Positions 55,227 through 64,000 of a stretch of DNA of 64,000 nt are shown here, piece by piece (position 1 is the first letter of the stretch; each line of letters begins with the position of its first letter). The notes under the pieces were generated by a model. It ran no database searches and was not told the origin of the DNA. It saw only the letters and a list, made by a program, of their open reading frames with translations. Source of the stretch: Perkinsus olseni (Eukaryota; Perkinsozoa; Perkinsida; Perkinsidae). Where the stretch lies: contig JABANP010000220.1 in the NCBI GenBank assembly GCA_013115135.1, positions 1 to 64,000 of the forward strand, given 5' to 3'. The translations under genes and the position numbers were made by a program.

Positions 55227-57395
55227 ATGATGCGACCCTTCCTCCCTGTCACTCGCCGATTCTGCTCTTCCTCCGCCGCTTCAGTCGCCACGCATACGCC
55301 GAGGCCAGCCAAGGCGCCGCTGAGGAAGCCAGAATGGCTTAAAATGACATACCCGTAATTCCCATCTTAGCAGCGCCGCGACGCTAGCATCTTCGAACCA
55401 CTCGCGAATCTCGCCGAAAATCGCTCCCAGTAGCTTCCGTCCATTTTCTCAGGGGATTGACCGACGATGGTCTCGTACGGTATCACAGCCTGAAGGCGAA
55501 TATCAAAGACACTGGCCTAGCCACAGTCTGCCAAGAGGCAAAGTGCCCCAACATCGGTGAATGCTGGAGTGGAGGCACTGCCACTATAATGCTGATGGGC
55601 GACACTTGTACGAGGTGAGCGGAATTCCGTTCAGCGTCCAGTGGTGGACTGTATGGTAACCCGAACTCAGGGGATGCCGATTCTGCTCGGTGAAAACGAG
55701 TCGTAAGCCGCCTGCCTTGGACGCCAGCGAGCCCTTGACTGTAGCGGAGACGATATCGAAGTGGAAGGGGGAGGATGGCAAGCAGCTGAGCTACATTGTA
55801 CGGACCCGACTACGGGGACAAGGCTGAACTGGAGCTTCTGTAGGTGCTGACGAGCGTTGACCGCGATGACGTGCTGGACCAAGGCTCGGTACACATCGCT
55901 GAGACTGTGAGGAAGTTGAAGGAGAAGATGCCTGATCTGCTCGTGGAGGCCTTAGTGCCCGACTTCAAGGGCGACAGGTACTACTCTGTACGTAGGTTTA
56001 TTGAGAGTTACGGTATTGGTAGTTACTGTGTGAAGGAAGTAGCCACCAGTGGTTTGGATGTTTATGCTCATAACATAGAGACCGTAGAGAGGCTGACGCC
56101 CTCTGTGAGGGACCGTCGGGCGGGCTATCGTCAAAGTCTGCGTAAGAATCTCGTTATTGAGCTCGCGTGTGTATCCTTATCCCTTTGAAGGTACATTGGA
56201 GCTTGCGAAGGAGTACTGTTCTTCACTATTGACTAAGTCATCCATCATGCTGGGTCTGGGGGAACAGGATGCTGAGGTAGTGTGGAGGGTGATGAAGGGA
56301 TGCGCCGTTTCGTGATAGTCGTTAGGATGACGGCTAGAGTTACCGTTTGAAGCGCGGTCTGTGTCTAGTCTCTGCTCTGGGTGAGAGCAGCTGTATCGTT
56401 TTCGTCAACTCGCAGGCCAGGCCATTATGTTAGTCTTCCCCCTTATGTAGCGAAGAATAGTCCTAAGTAGCAATCGCAAGTATGTGACCAAGTGGCCAGG
56501 GCCGTGGCCCTTGTAGATTCTTCAGTTTGCATCATCCTTCAGTGTAATCTAGCGGTGTCTTTCTCTCTCCCATCTTGTGGGCGTCACATGATTCTTCTAA
56601 CCCTAAGGGATGCACTATTACTGGGCTGTCTCTGAGTCCACTGCGATCTGATACTGTCGTCTATTCTTGTATGGCCGCCCTAGCGCGTCGTGAGTTTCTG
56701 TTCAGTGGTCGTAGGTTTCAGACTGATGCTGACGTAAGGCGTAGCCCGATTGCTCATCATCCTGTTCAGGTGGAGCAAGCGATGAAGGATCTTCGAAGCT
56801 CTGGAGTAGATGTTGTGACGTTCGGACAGTAGGGCTCGCTGTGGGATGATGGAATTTCGTGGCGCGTGACGTTTTTTTCTTCAGGTATCTGCAGCCCACT
56901 AAGCACCATATGAAGGTTACACGGTATGTGACACCAGAGGAGTTCAAGAAGTGGAAGACTGTTGCTGAGGGGATGGGCTTCATGTGAGAGGGGAGAATAG
57001 GTTGCATCTCTGCTCATAGAAGAATCTTTGTCTCACCCTGGCGAAATATCTTGGAGGTCGGAGTCGAACCACGATTAAGATATGACCACTCATTTCTTCA
57101 GAATGTGACTTCATTGTATTAGATTCTGAGAAAAAGGAAAAAGTCTTTTTGATATTTTTTTGGAAATTTTCAATTTTACAGTATTTTCTTCGTGACAGCC
57201 GGAAGCGCCCTTTGTGCTGAGAGACGTGGCGATTGTACCATGTACAGCACGATGTATAAGGAAAGCTTCTATCGATGATATCTCTTCCTCAGGTACTGCG
57301 CCAGCGGCCCAATGGTACGGAGTAGCTACCGGGCTGGGGAGTACTATATGGAAGCGATGATACGACAGAAGAAGAAGAGAGGGGTTGTCGAGTGA
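55227..57395 (+). CDS. LIAS: Lipoyl synthase, mitochondrial
   Basis: Radical-SAM enzyme inserting two sulfurs into octanoyl groups on E2/GCV-H subunits to make lipoyl cofactor. Nine exons (55227-55354, 55453-55614, 55671-55797, 55844-55977, 56023-56141, 56191-56288, 56770-56828, 56885-56983, 57293-57395) join to 343 codons including the stop. The N-terminus '[20 protein letters not shown]' is basic, Ser/Ala-rich and free of acids, a likely mitochondrial presequence, before the family's 'RKPEWLK'. The auxiliary cluster motif C-x4-C-x5-C is in '[14 protein letters not shown]'; the radical-SAM C-x3-C-x2-C is in 'CTRGCRFC'. Downstream are 'LTSVDRDD', '[16 protein letters not shown]', '[11 protein letters not shown]', 'VDVVTFGQ', '[11 protein letters not shown]' and the C-terminal cluster ligand motif '[12 protein letters not shown]'. 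All key residues are present. The sixth and eighth introns are unusually long (481 and 309 nt); the seventh carries the 19-nt motif seen in later genes. Confidence 0.95.
56853..56871 (+). repeat. 19-nt motif AATTTCGTGGCGCGTGACG in LIAS intron
   Basis: Lies within the 56-nt seventh intron of lipoyl synthase, shortly before its T-rich tract and acceptor. Identical copies are in introns at 57831-57849 and 58674-58692. A variant with one extra A (GCGCAGTGACG) forms the array at 57489-57681. Confidence 0.85.
57051..57078 (-). other. T-arm/B-box-like sequence in LIAS intron, antisense
   Basis: On the minus strand it reads TCGTGGTTCGACTCCGACC: a good B-box (GGTTCGACTCC) with only a weak T-stem. It sits in the last, 309-nt intron of lipoyl synthase. 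Confidence 0.45.
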
Positions 57396-57488
57396 TCTTG
57401 CTGTCCACATGTTTGTTTAGTGATTAGACTTTTTCTGGGGTCAGGAGGGAAGGCGTTCCCGGTGGAGGGGGAAGATTGGGGTCCACTT

Positions 57489-57681
57489 AATTTCGTGGCG
57501 CAGTGACGATTTTGTGACTGACTGCTCATCCATTAAGGAATATCTTAATTGGGAGGTTGACTGTGATTGTTGTGGAATTTTCGTGGCGCAGTGACGATTT
57601 TGTGAGACTCACCTTTCTTGAGAAATATATCAATTTAGAGGTTGACTCTGGTTGTTATGGAATTTCGTGGCGCAGTGACGC
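57489..57681 (+). repeat. 85-87 bp tandem array, two and a quarter units
   Basis: Units begin at 57489, 57576 and 57661 (periods 87 and 85). Each starts AATTT(T)CGTGGCGCAGTGACG; the first two continue ATTTTGTGA and end with GAGGTTGACT-TG-TTGTTRTGG. The middle of the units has diverged. The array lies between the stop of lipoyl synthase (57395) and the start of the next gene (57715), where that gene's promoter or 5' leader should be. Confidence 0.85.
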
Positions 57682-57714
57682 CAAGCCACCAGGTTTTACT
57701 AGTATCTTAATCAC

Positions 57715-58945
57715 ATGCCGCTCGGTTCTTTGCCCTACTACTCCGCTGCTGGTTTCGGTGGCCCATTCTCAGCATGGGTTAGCGGCGAGGAGGAAGTTCA
57801 GAAGGGCGCCTTCGATAACGCTACCGTAATAATTTCGTGGCGCGTGACGGTCGACCATACTCATAAGGTGCCTGCATGGTCAGGTTGCGGTGTCGCTGAG
57901 GAACGGTGTCACCAACATCCGTGAAGGGAGGTTGGAATTCGATCTGGCCAATCCTCATTTTATTACCATTGACGGCAAGAAGCTCGCTATTGGTAAGGGC
58001 GCTGCCTTGAGGCGGCTTAGTGTTCAGAGGGTAGCCCACTTCATCCTCGCTGGAATGATGCATTGTGAACTGAGGCGGAGGTCAACAGAGGGCGCTAACT
58101 ATTCGATTTGTTGTTGTATCTCTTTATCGACTAAGAGGCAGCCCTCAGTCGCCTCCTCCTCCTCTTCCCACTATTAGTTAGCTATTGGATAGTTCTTGAC
58201 CGTGATGGCTGCGAGCAAGTACTCGACTGGTATGAAGTCATGCATTGTCTTTAGTCGTCCCTCGGACTCGTTCTACCTTTCTTCGTCACGCTGTAGGTAT
58301 CGATAGCGATGAGGTCTCTCTGGAGCATGGCCCATCATGTGATGTCGTCGAGGAGCTTCCCAAAGTGGCGGTCGATGCTGCTGCCGCGGTAGCTGCTCCG
58401 GAAGGAACTCTCGGACGTAAAGTCCGTATCAATGTAGGTTGACGTGCGCACAGTGAAGATTTACAAGATATCTGGAGGTCGAACCTTGAAAGATTCATTC
58501 TAGGTCGAGGGAGGTGACGACGCCGCGTTCGCAGCGTTAGAGAAGCTCGTGGCGGAGGCCAACCTCGGACCTCAACCCACTTTCGAGGAGAAGATGGATC
58601 AGGCTCTGGATGACTTCGCCGACAAAATGGACGATGCTTGTGATAGGTAGGGATGCGCTAGAATGGGTGGATGAATTTCGTGGCGCGTGACGGATGGCTG
58701 CTCTCAGACTGCAATCGTGGTTGGACAGTTGGGCTGAGGACCCAGCCACTTCACTTGAGGCGGAGGAAGCTCAGAAAGCCTCCCAAGGAACCCAAACTGG
58801 GGAGCACATAACCCTGGGCGTTGAGAAAGAGCAAGATAGCAAGAGTGAGCAAGGCGGCCAAGATGAGACCAAGAGCGAAGGCACCCAGACCACCCATGTT
58901 AAGACCAGCACCAAGCAAGGCGGAGAGGACTGGGTTGTACTATAA
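57715..58945 (+). CDS. Unknown-family paralogue A1
   Basis: First of three related tandem genes. Exon 1 (57715-57825) 'MPLGSLPYYSAAGFGGPFSA' ... 'GAFDNAT'; exon 2 from 57884 'VAVSLRNGVTNIREGRLEFD' ... 'ITIDGKKLAIG'; an exon at about 58292-58434 'GIDSDEVSLEHGPSCDVVEE' ... 'GRKVRIN'; an exon at about 58504-58648 'FAALEKLVAEANLGPQPTFE' ... 'KMDDACDR'; last exon from 58710 'LQSWLDSWAEDPATSLEAEE' with a long Gln/Glu/Lys/Thr-rich tail to 58945. Exon 2 matches A2 and A3 at the pattern '...V(N/x)..(E/P)..x.FEG..(F/Y).IG', and the start of the last exon 'WLDSWAED' matches A2 'WLSSWFEK'. No signal peptide or transmembrane segment; the tail looks disordered. Function unknown. Its first and fourth introns contain the 19-nt motif. 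Confidence 0.6.
57831..57849 (+). repeat. 19-nt motif in A1 intron 1
   Basis: AATTTCGTGGCGCGTGACG directly after the donor GTAAT of the 58-nt first intron of gene A1. Identical to the LIAS intron copy at 56853. Confidence 0.85.
58674..58692 (+). repeat. 19-nt motif in A1 intron 4
   Basis: Third exact copy of AATTTCGTGGCGCGTGACG, in the intron between the 'DACDR' and 'LQSWLDSW' exons of gene A1 (donor GTAGGG near 58649, acceptor CTCTCAG at 58709). Confidence 0.85.
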
Positions 58946-59417
58946 GAATAAGAATCCTTCGCTGTGCGCAGTGGGAATCTTTTGGTGATGAAGTTGCGAT
59001 CTATACACCCCTTGTTTCTCTACTATTGTCTTCTTCTTGAGCCCACCATCAGCGCTGCTGTGGCAGCCACCCCTCAATGGTGACGCTCGTCATCGTCTGC
59101 CCTTTTGTAGCAAGCCTATCGAAGGCTGTTGTGTGGGAGAGTTGTTCAATACTTGTGCCGCGCATCAGCAGTATTGGTGGCGTGTGATTGGTGATGGTGC
59201 GAAGTAAGATGGCAGTGTCTGCCGAATGCGGGCTCTGGAATCAACTCCTAGCATTTGCCCCTGGCTGGCTGCTCTCATTTCCCAACCCCAGGGCTCTGTT
59301 GATGCTTTGACGGTTTTCGGCATAGGGGCTCAGATGCTCTACCTTTGAAGGGTATCTTTTGGTATCCTTTCGTGTGCGCTATTCGATTGGACGTAGTTGT
59401 TTATTTTTTGCATTTGG

Positions 59418-60750
59418 ATGTTCTCTGGTCCAATCTACTACCACCGCACTCACGGCGATGGCTCTCACCCGTCTCACGGCGGCTACGGGGCCGACCATCT
59501 CCAGCAGGAGGAAACTCTGTCGTCGCAGTACTCTATGAAGTACGGTTGGAGTATCATTGATGATGTTAAGGTGAGCAGGCGCTGTGTGCATGCGTGCGGC
59601 TTTTGATACCAACTTTTCACCAGATTTCCACGTTCATCGGACACACGTTGTCCGGGTCCCGGACAGGGACCATCTGTGTTAATACTGCCGAGCCTCGTAC
59701 GATGCTTTTCGAAGGTCGGCGATTCGGAATAGGTGAGCGGCATGCGGGAGGCGCCATCCCTCGGCTCAATGGCTATGGGTTGGAATCTTCGGATGGTACC
59801 GGGTAGTGATAAGTTAGGACTGAGAACTGGACTGCGACGCGAGGCTCTCGTGCCTCATAACGCCGCCAGCGGCATCTTCGTGCCCTACATACTTCTGAGA
59901 GGTCATAGTGCGCTAGAATTGAAATGGGCATCAGTAGCGGTTTACATTGATGAGGGATGCTTGTTTATTGCGGAGGTGGGTGTTGATGTTGCTGCCAGGT
60001 CCGGAGGACTACGTGCGCGTAGTGGTTGGGAGGTTCGATGCCTGCGCGGCCGACTATCTGCCAGCCGTTTTGTCACGTACTAGATACTCGGATCGAAGAT
60101 CTACTATTATAAATGTAATAGTCATGTTCAGTGTTATGCTGCTGCGATAAAGATGCGTTAGGATTTGTGGATGGAGCGGTATGAATCTGGATGCGTATAC
60201 TCTTTATTCGAATCCCGCGATAGAGCGTTCTAGCGATTATCTCCGACCATACGTGCTGTGTCGTCGTTCTCGCGCTGTGTGCTCTCGAGCGAGCGTACTA
60301 GGGCGACTTCGAAATGGTGGATCCGAGCCACCTGTGGTTCAAGAGGAGATTATCATTGCTAGCTATATTTAGGTACCGTCCCATACAGAGACGGCCGACT
60401 TGTGCCGTATCATTACTTGGGCTAAGCTTTCAATGGGAAATAACTATGACCCTGCAGAGGAAGAGGAAGGGTGTGACGACATCTCTGGTGGTGCTGCTGA
60501 GGTCGCCGATGAGATATACAATGCGTAATGAATTCTTTTTGCATACCAACTTTCCGACAAATCGTACCAATATAGGGCGAGCGAGTGGCTGAGTTCCTGG
60601 TTCGAGAAGTATGACGGTCCATCATCGCCAGCAGCCACTTCCAGCACGGCCTCGAGCTCTCATGTGAAGCATGGGGCGACTGTCGGCAAGAGGACGGCCT
60701 CCGCGGACAGCACAGCATCGACGGCTTCATGCACGGGGCATAAGCGATGA
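59418..60750 (+). CDS. Unknown-family paralogue A2
   Basis: Exon 1 (59418-59570) starts 'MFSGPIYYHRTHGDGSHPSH' and ends 'YGWSIIDDVK' before a GTGAGC donor, like A3 'CGWSIIEGAQ'. Exon 2 (about 59624-59733) 'ISTFIGHTLSGSRTGTICVN' then 'TAEPRTMLFEGRRFGIG', very close to A3. Exon 3 starts 'GPEDYVRVVVG' (about 59999), like A3 'GAEDSILVVVG'. An acidic exon near 60425-60525 ('NYDPAEEEEGCDDISGGAAE') and the last exon ('ASEWLSSWFEKYDGPSSPAA' ... to 60750, Ser/Thr/Ala-rich) finish it. The family pattern of exons, not known domains, supports the model. Exon boundaries between 60060 and 60425 are not certain. Function unknown. Confidence 0.6.
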
Positions 60751-60854
60751 TTGTGCTACTGTGAGGTGAGGACAGTCGGACCGAGAGGAGCTCAGCGGGA
60801 CTGGTCGTGGTTGAAAGATTCCTGAGACTATGGGGACGTGAGGACTTGTCATAG

Positions 60855-61880
60855 TTGCTTGTCGTCGAAACATACGTATGCAATATTGCCGTTGATACTG
60901 TAGTTCAACATAGAATAAACTTTCCTGCATGTAGTTTGATTATTATAGTGGTTCTCGCGATCATAGTTTCTTCGCGGTTCTCGCTTCTGGAAAACGGCAC
61001 TTCGCGTAGTGCGGGTATTCCCGGAAACTCCATTGACGTTGAGGTTCTCCACCGCAGGTCTCCCTCGACAGCTGAAGCTGCTGATTCCAAAATCACCAAG
61101 GGGCCTGCTAGGTCAAATACTGGGAGGCTGAGGAATCTTATGGATACTCTTACTGGTGGGTTGTTCTTTTCATATTTTTTTATCATTGTTATTTTTACTG
61201 CTGCTTCCGTTCTGGATTTCTATACGCTATCATGAGGGAGTTCTTACAGGGGTTGTGTGGTGCAGATATATCGATTCATGATGCTACTCCGCGGAGGGAG
61301 GTTGATGGTGGAGACGTTGAGTCAGTCCCAGGTGAGCATCGTACAGGGTCTCTTACCTCCAATAAAGTCCATTCGACGAGGTCGTAGCGGGTGGTTGGGG
61401 CGCCCCGAGAAGGTCTGGGTCTATGAGAACGGGTTGTCATCCTTTTCGGTCGGAAAATTCGGCATCTTTCTTCAGGGTTCGAGTTGGAGAATTCGCCGGT
61501 CACGAAGACCTCGCAAGACGATGGAGCTGGGGACATCAGTCCATCTTGGTGAGCAGGGGGTAGAGACGACCAGTGGACGAGTAGGGTTTCTTCTTTCCTT
61601 CAGGCATGGCAGTGATTCTGGCGGAAACTCACCCAAGGCGTTGCCAATCTTCGTGATTGAAGAGCCCACAGATGAGGCCTCTGCGGATTATGGGGTAGCG
61701 GAAGAAGATGCGTCGCCCATCTCGACCACGGCAAGCGAGCCGAGAACGCCTCGGAAGACTATCCATCTCGGCCCAGCGGAAGCTGCTAGCCGGCCCTCAG
61801 TGGACCCCAGGGAAGAAACACACATGCTGGCCTTGAAGGCTGGCAAGGGCCTCCACATGGGGCTGTCCCTCTATCGTTGA
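60855..61880 (+). CDS. Uncharacterised gene with N-terminal hydrophobic anchor
   Basis: Lies between A2 and A3 but shows no clear similarity to them. Exon 1 (60855-61157) has a hydrophobic segment 'SLIIIVVLAIIVSSRFSLL' about 26-44 residues in, then 'SIDVEVLHRRSPSTAEAADS'. After an intron ending TTCTTACAG come 'GLCGADISIHDATPRREVDG' and 'GDVESVP', then a short exon 'GSLTSNKVHST', then 'GFELENSPVTKTSQDDGAGD', and a last exon from about 61604 'HGSDSGGNSPKALPIFVIEE' ... 'GKGLHMGLSLYR' ending at 61880. The soluble part is acidic, Ser/Thr/Pro rich and probably disordered: a type II anchored protein is my reading. No family recognised. The phases I checked agree, but alternatives exist because the protein is of low complexity. 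Confidence 0.45.
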
Positions 61881-62546
61881 ATGCTGATCCAATTCTGAGC
61901 TACTCAGGCGACTCCACTACTACTGTGGATGTCGGCGAGGCGACCGTCATGGTCGAGAATGTTATATCATAACAACCAGTGTGAATCGCTGGCTCTATTC
62001 ATTTCTTCATGATCTCTAGTCTGCGTCGGAACGGGATTACTATTACTTATTCCTTCTCATATTTCTTCTCACTTCCATACCTTGCCACATTCGTTGTTGT
62101 TGCTTTCTGCTGGCCTTACCAATTTTCCGCCGTATCATCGGGCGATGTAACTGTAAAGATACGTATAAGGTTGACCGGAGGAGGACTTACGGTCGACCTT
62201 TCCGAGTGTAGTGGCGAGTTTAATCTGAATACTATTTTTATCTTATCCCGTGGGGTGCTACACCTACTGCTGCTGCTACTACTGCTGCTGTTGTCGTCAT
62301 CTCTCTCGATGGTTGTAGAAGATTGTTGTTACCGATGCTAGTGTCCACGTCGTCTACCAGTGCAAATACAGCCATTTCTCTGATCCTCGAGGATTCGTGT
62401 TGTGACGATTTCGGGCGACTACTGTTTTTCTGGGCTACTGCTGATAGCTTTGCTCACAGTGTTGGCTGCATGCTTCGACGTTGGTTGCTTGTGAACACGA
62501 GAAATGCCGGGAGCTGTCGATCCGTAAGGTTGTTTTAACCTCCTCT
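61881..62546. other. Intergenic between uncharacterised gene and A3
   Basis: A frame at 62009-62341 has hydrophobic runs and ends in a CTGCTGCTGCTACTA repeat region (about 62264-62302), a short CTG/CTA triplet tract. I see no splice pattern and leave it unannotated. Confidence 0.35.
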
Positions 62547-64000
62547 ATGTATTATTATCATATACCCCCCGATATGACTGGGGATGCAGAGGAACGGCGG
62601 ACAGAGGGGCCGAAGGATGAATGTGGTTGGAGCATCATTGAAGGCGCTCAGGTAATAACTCGGTCCCTGACTAGTTTCTCTCCTACTTACCAAGTGCCGG
62701 GATTGAACCTTGGTGGTGTCTTTCGGGCGGATTTATCGATACCTCCGCAGCCGAATTTAGATAGCCTTTAGTTTATAGACATAGTAACTGGACTGCGTTG
62801 AATAGTGATAGGTCTAATAGTGATATATAGACTATTCTGAACTCACTATTGTGACTTTTCATACACAGTGTGGTTTGATGGCTGCTTGGCACCTAGGCCA
62901 GCCTCAATGCACGTCTCCAGCGTAGGCCAGATTTTGAGAAATTCTATAGGTTCGCCTGATGAAGGACTCGGAGAGGCCTGATGATACCAGGAAGGGTATT
63001 GTCTGCGTGAATACGGCCAAACCGAGAGAGATCATTTTTGAAGGGATTAAATATCGGATAGGTAGGCGGAGGTGCCGTCTTCGCTGGGGACCGTCTTGTG
63101 TTCACTCAGGTGCAGAAGATTCAATTCTGGTAGTCGTCGGTGAGCCCGATGGAGACCGGGAGGTTGTTGGTGGCGATGACGAGCGGCCGACTGTGATGAT
63201 CAAAGTGAGTCGAGGGGTGGTGTGAAGTAAGCCCGTTGTTGATAACGGTGTGCTACTCCAGGTCCCTTTGGTTACCAATCTCGATGAGTTGAAACGGCTG
63301 GAAACATGGGCTCGTCTGTCGGTAGGGAAGGAGAGACTCCGAGTGCTGTTCCAGAAAAATGCAGAAAAGGATGCAGCAGAGAATCATCGGGAAGGGGGCT
63401 TGGAGAGGAGGGATGACGACAGGTGTGTTGGGATGAGATCGAGTCTGGTTGAGAGTGTGTCGCATCAGTGAGTCATCTGTTGGCAAATCCGCGACGACCA
63501 TGGACAGCGAACCGAAGGTGAAACACCAGGAGGCGAGTGAATCATCATCGGAGGGTGCGGTTGCTTCTGATGAGGAGTGGCCGAGTTCTGACGAGTAAGC
63601 ATCGTTATGCTCACCTATCGCAATGGTCTCGGTAGTCCTCCGTAAGGGGTCGGGAATCATTGTTACCTCTTCTCAGGATCGCTTCTGAGGATAATAGAGA
63701 ACAGCGACTGGGCGGCCCAATGCATTCAGTCCGGCGCGGGGCATCTGAAAGAGCTCATGCGAGGCTTCACAGGTGCGAACGACTCTCAAACGCTGGTCAG
63801 GATGGGAGGATGGCGTTCAATCTCGCTTCGAAGAGTACTTGTTACTGTAGTGAGCGTTTTCAATTGAGCTTTGGTTCCCGTTCGCGTGAGATTGATAGTA
63901 GGTCAATCGCGGCGCGAGTACAAACATTGCTCGATATCATAGAGGCAATGGTTCTCACGCGTTGGCAGGTCATGGGAGTATTGTCATGTACATTTCAGAT
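62547..64000 (+). CDS. Unknown-family paralogue A3, probably running off the window
   Basis: Exon 1 (62547-62651) 'MYYYHIPPDMTGDAEERRTE' ... 'CGWSIIEGAQ'. Exon 2 (about 62951-63061) 'VRLMKDSERPDDTRKGIVCV' ... 'NTAKPREIIFEGIKYRIG'. Exon 3 (about 63111-63204) 'GAEDSILVVVGEPDGDREVV'. Exon 4 (63262-63422) 'VPLVTNLDELKRLETWARLS' ... 'GGLERRDDDR'. Then 'SEPKVKHQEASESSSEGAVA' ... 'WPSSDE'. At 63596 this exon either ends in TAA or is spliced at an overlapping GTAAGC donor. Using the acceptor TCTTCTCAG at 63676 the frame 'EIASEDNREQRLGGPMHSVR' stays open to the last base of the window (over 100 codons), so I favour a gene that continues. It shares exon order and splice phases with A1 and A2. Function unknown. 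Confidence 0.55.
62696..62716 (-). other. B-box-like sequence in A3 intron 1, antisense
   Basis: On the minus strand it reads CCAAGGTTCAATCCCGGCAC, resembling the 3' side of a tRNA T-arm (GGTTCAATCC), but without a full stem. Lies in the first intron of gene A3. Confidence 0.4.

Noticed and set aside
56853..56871. 19-nt motif as part of U6 or U4 snRNA
   Set aside because: It vaguely recalls U6 'AAATTCGTGAAGCG' and U4 'GCGCAGTGGCAG', but the flanks match neither RNA and the copies lie within introns.
57489..57681. CRISPR-like array
   Set aside because: Only two and a quarter units, the 'spacers' are related to each other, and the context is a eukaryotic intergenic region.
60422..60883. 153-codon minus-strand frame opposite A2
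   Set aside because: It is antisense to the Ser/Thr/Ala-rich last exons of A2 and has the His/Ser-rich composition expected of such a shadow.

Overview
The window is nuclear DNA from an intron-rich protist. Real genes are broken by spliceosomal introns that are mostly 34-100 nt long, with GT..AG ends and occasional clear CTAAC-type branch sites. One gene is a calcium-dependent protein kinase (kinase plus four EF-hands), a family of alveolates and plants. My best guess for the source is an alveolate of the Perkinsus type. This rests on gene content and intron style only, because no rRNA or organelle marker is present.

Layout. Positions 1-12 kb are gene-poor. They hold a decayed non-LTR retrotransposon (about 2.4-3.7 kb), perfect palindromes, a spliced BED-finger/hAT-like gene (about 5.0-7.5 kb) and short GC-rich degenerate repeats. 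From 12 to 32.7 kb the recognisable genes lie on the minus strand: a coiled-coil membrane protein, two glutathione S-transferases separated by a mostly barren stretch, and two tandem paralogues of a FYVE-like finger/C2/transmembrane protein with a tiny membrane-protein gene between them. From 33 to 44 kb the genes are on the plus strand: several short uncharacterised spliced genes, a clear CKS1 cell-cycle subunit, and a secreted cysteine-rich protein; tRNA-His is on the minus strand. From 44.8 to 64 kb gene density is highest: a KOW-domain protein, a WD40 protein, the CDPK, DCAF13/SOF1 (small-subunit ribosome biogenesis), tRNA-Cys, mitochondrial lipoyl synthase, and a cluster of three paralogous genes of an unknown family (with a fourth, unrelated-looking gene among them) running to the window edge.

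Functional links are loose, as expected for a eukaryotic chromosome. DCAF13 and a second WD40 protein lie close together. The two GSTs share gene structure. The C2 proteins and the unknown family are local tandem expansions. The most unusual signals are in the introns. Several carry a tRNA T-arm/B-box-like segment, always antisense to the host gene in the cases I collected. Three introns near 57-59 kb share a 19-nt motif that also forms an 85-87 bp tandem array just upstream of the unknown family.

Exon joins were worked out by eye from splice signals, frame and (where possible) family knowledge. Where I could not resolve a join I say so.
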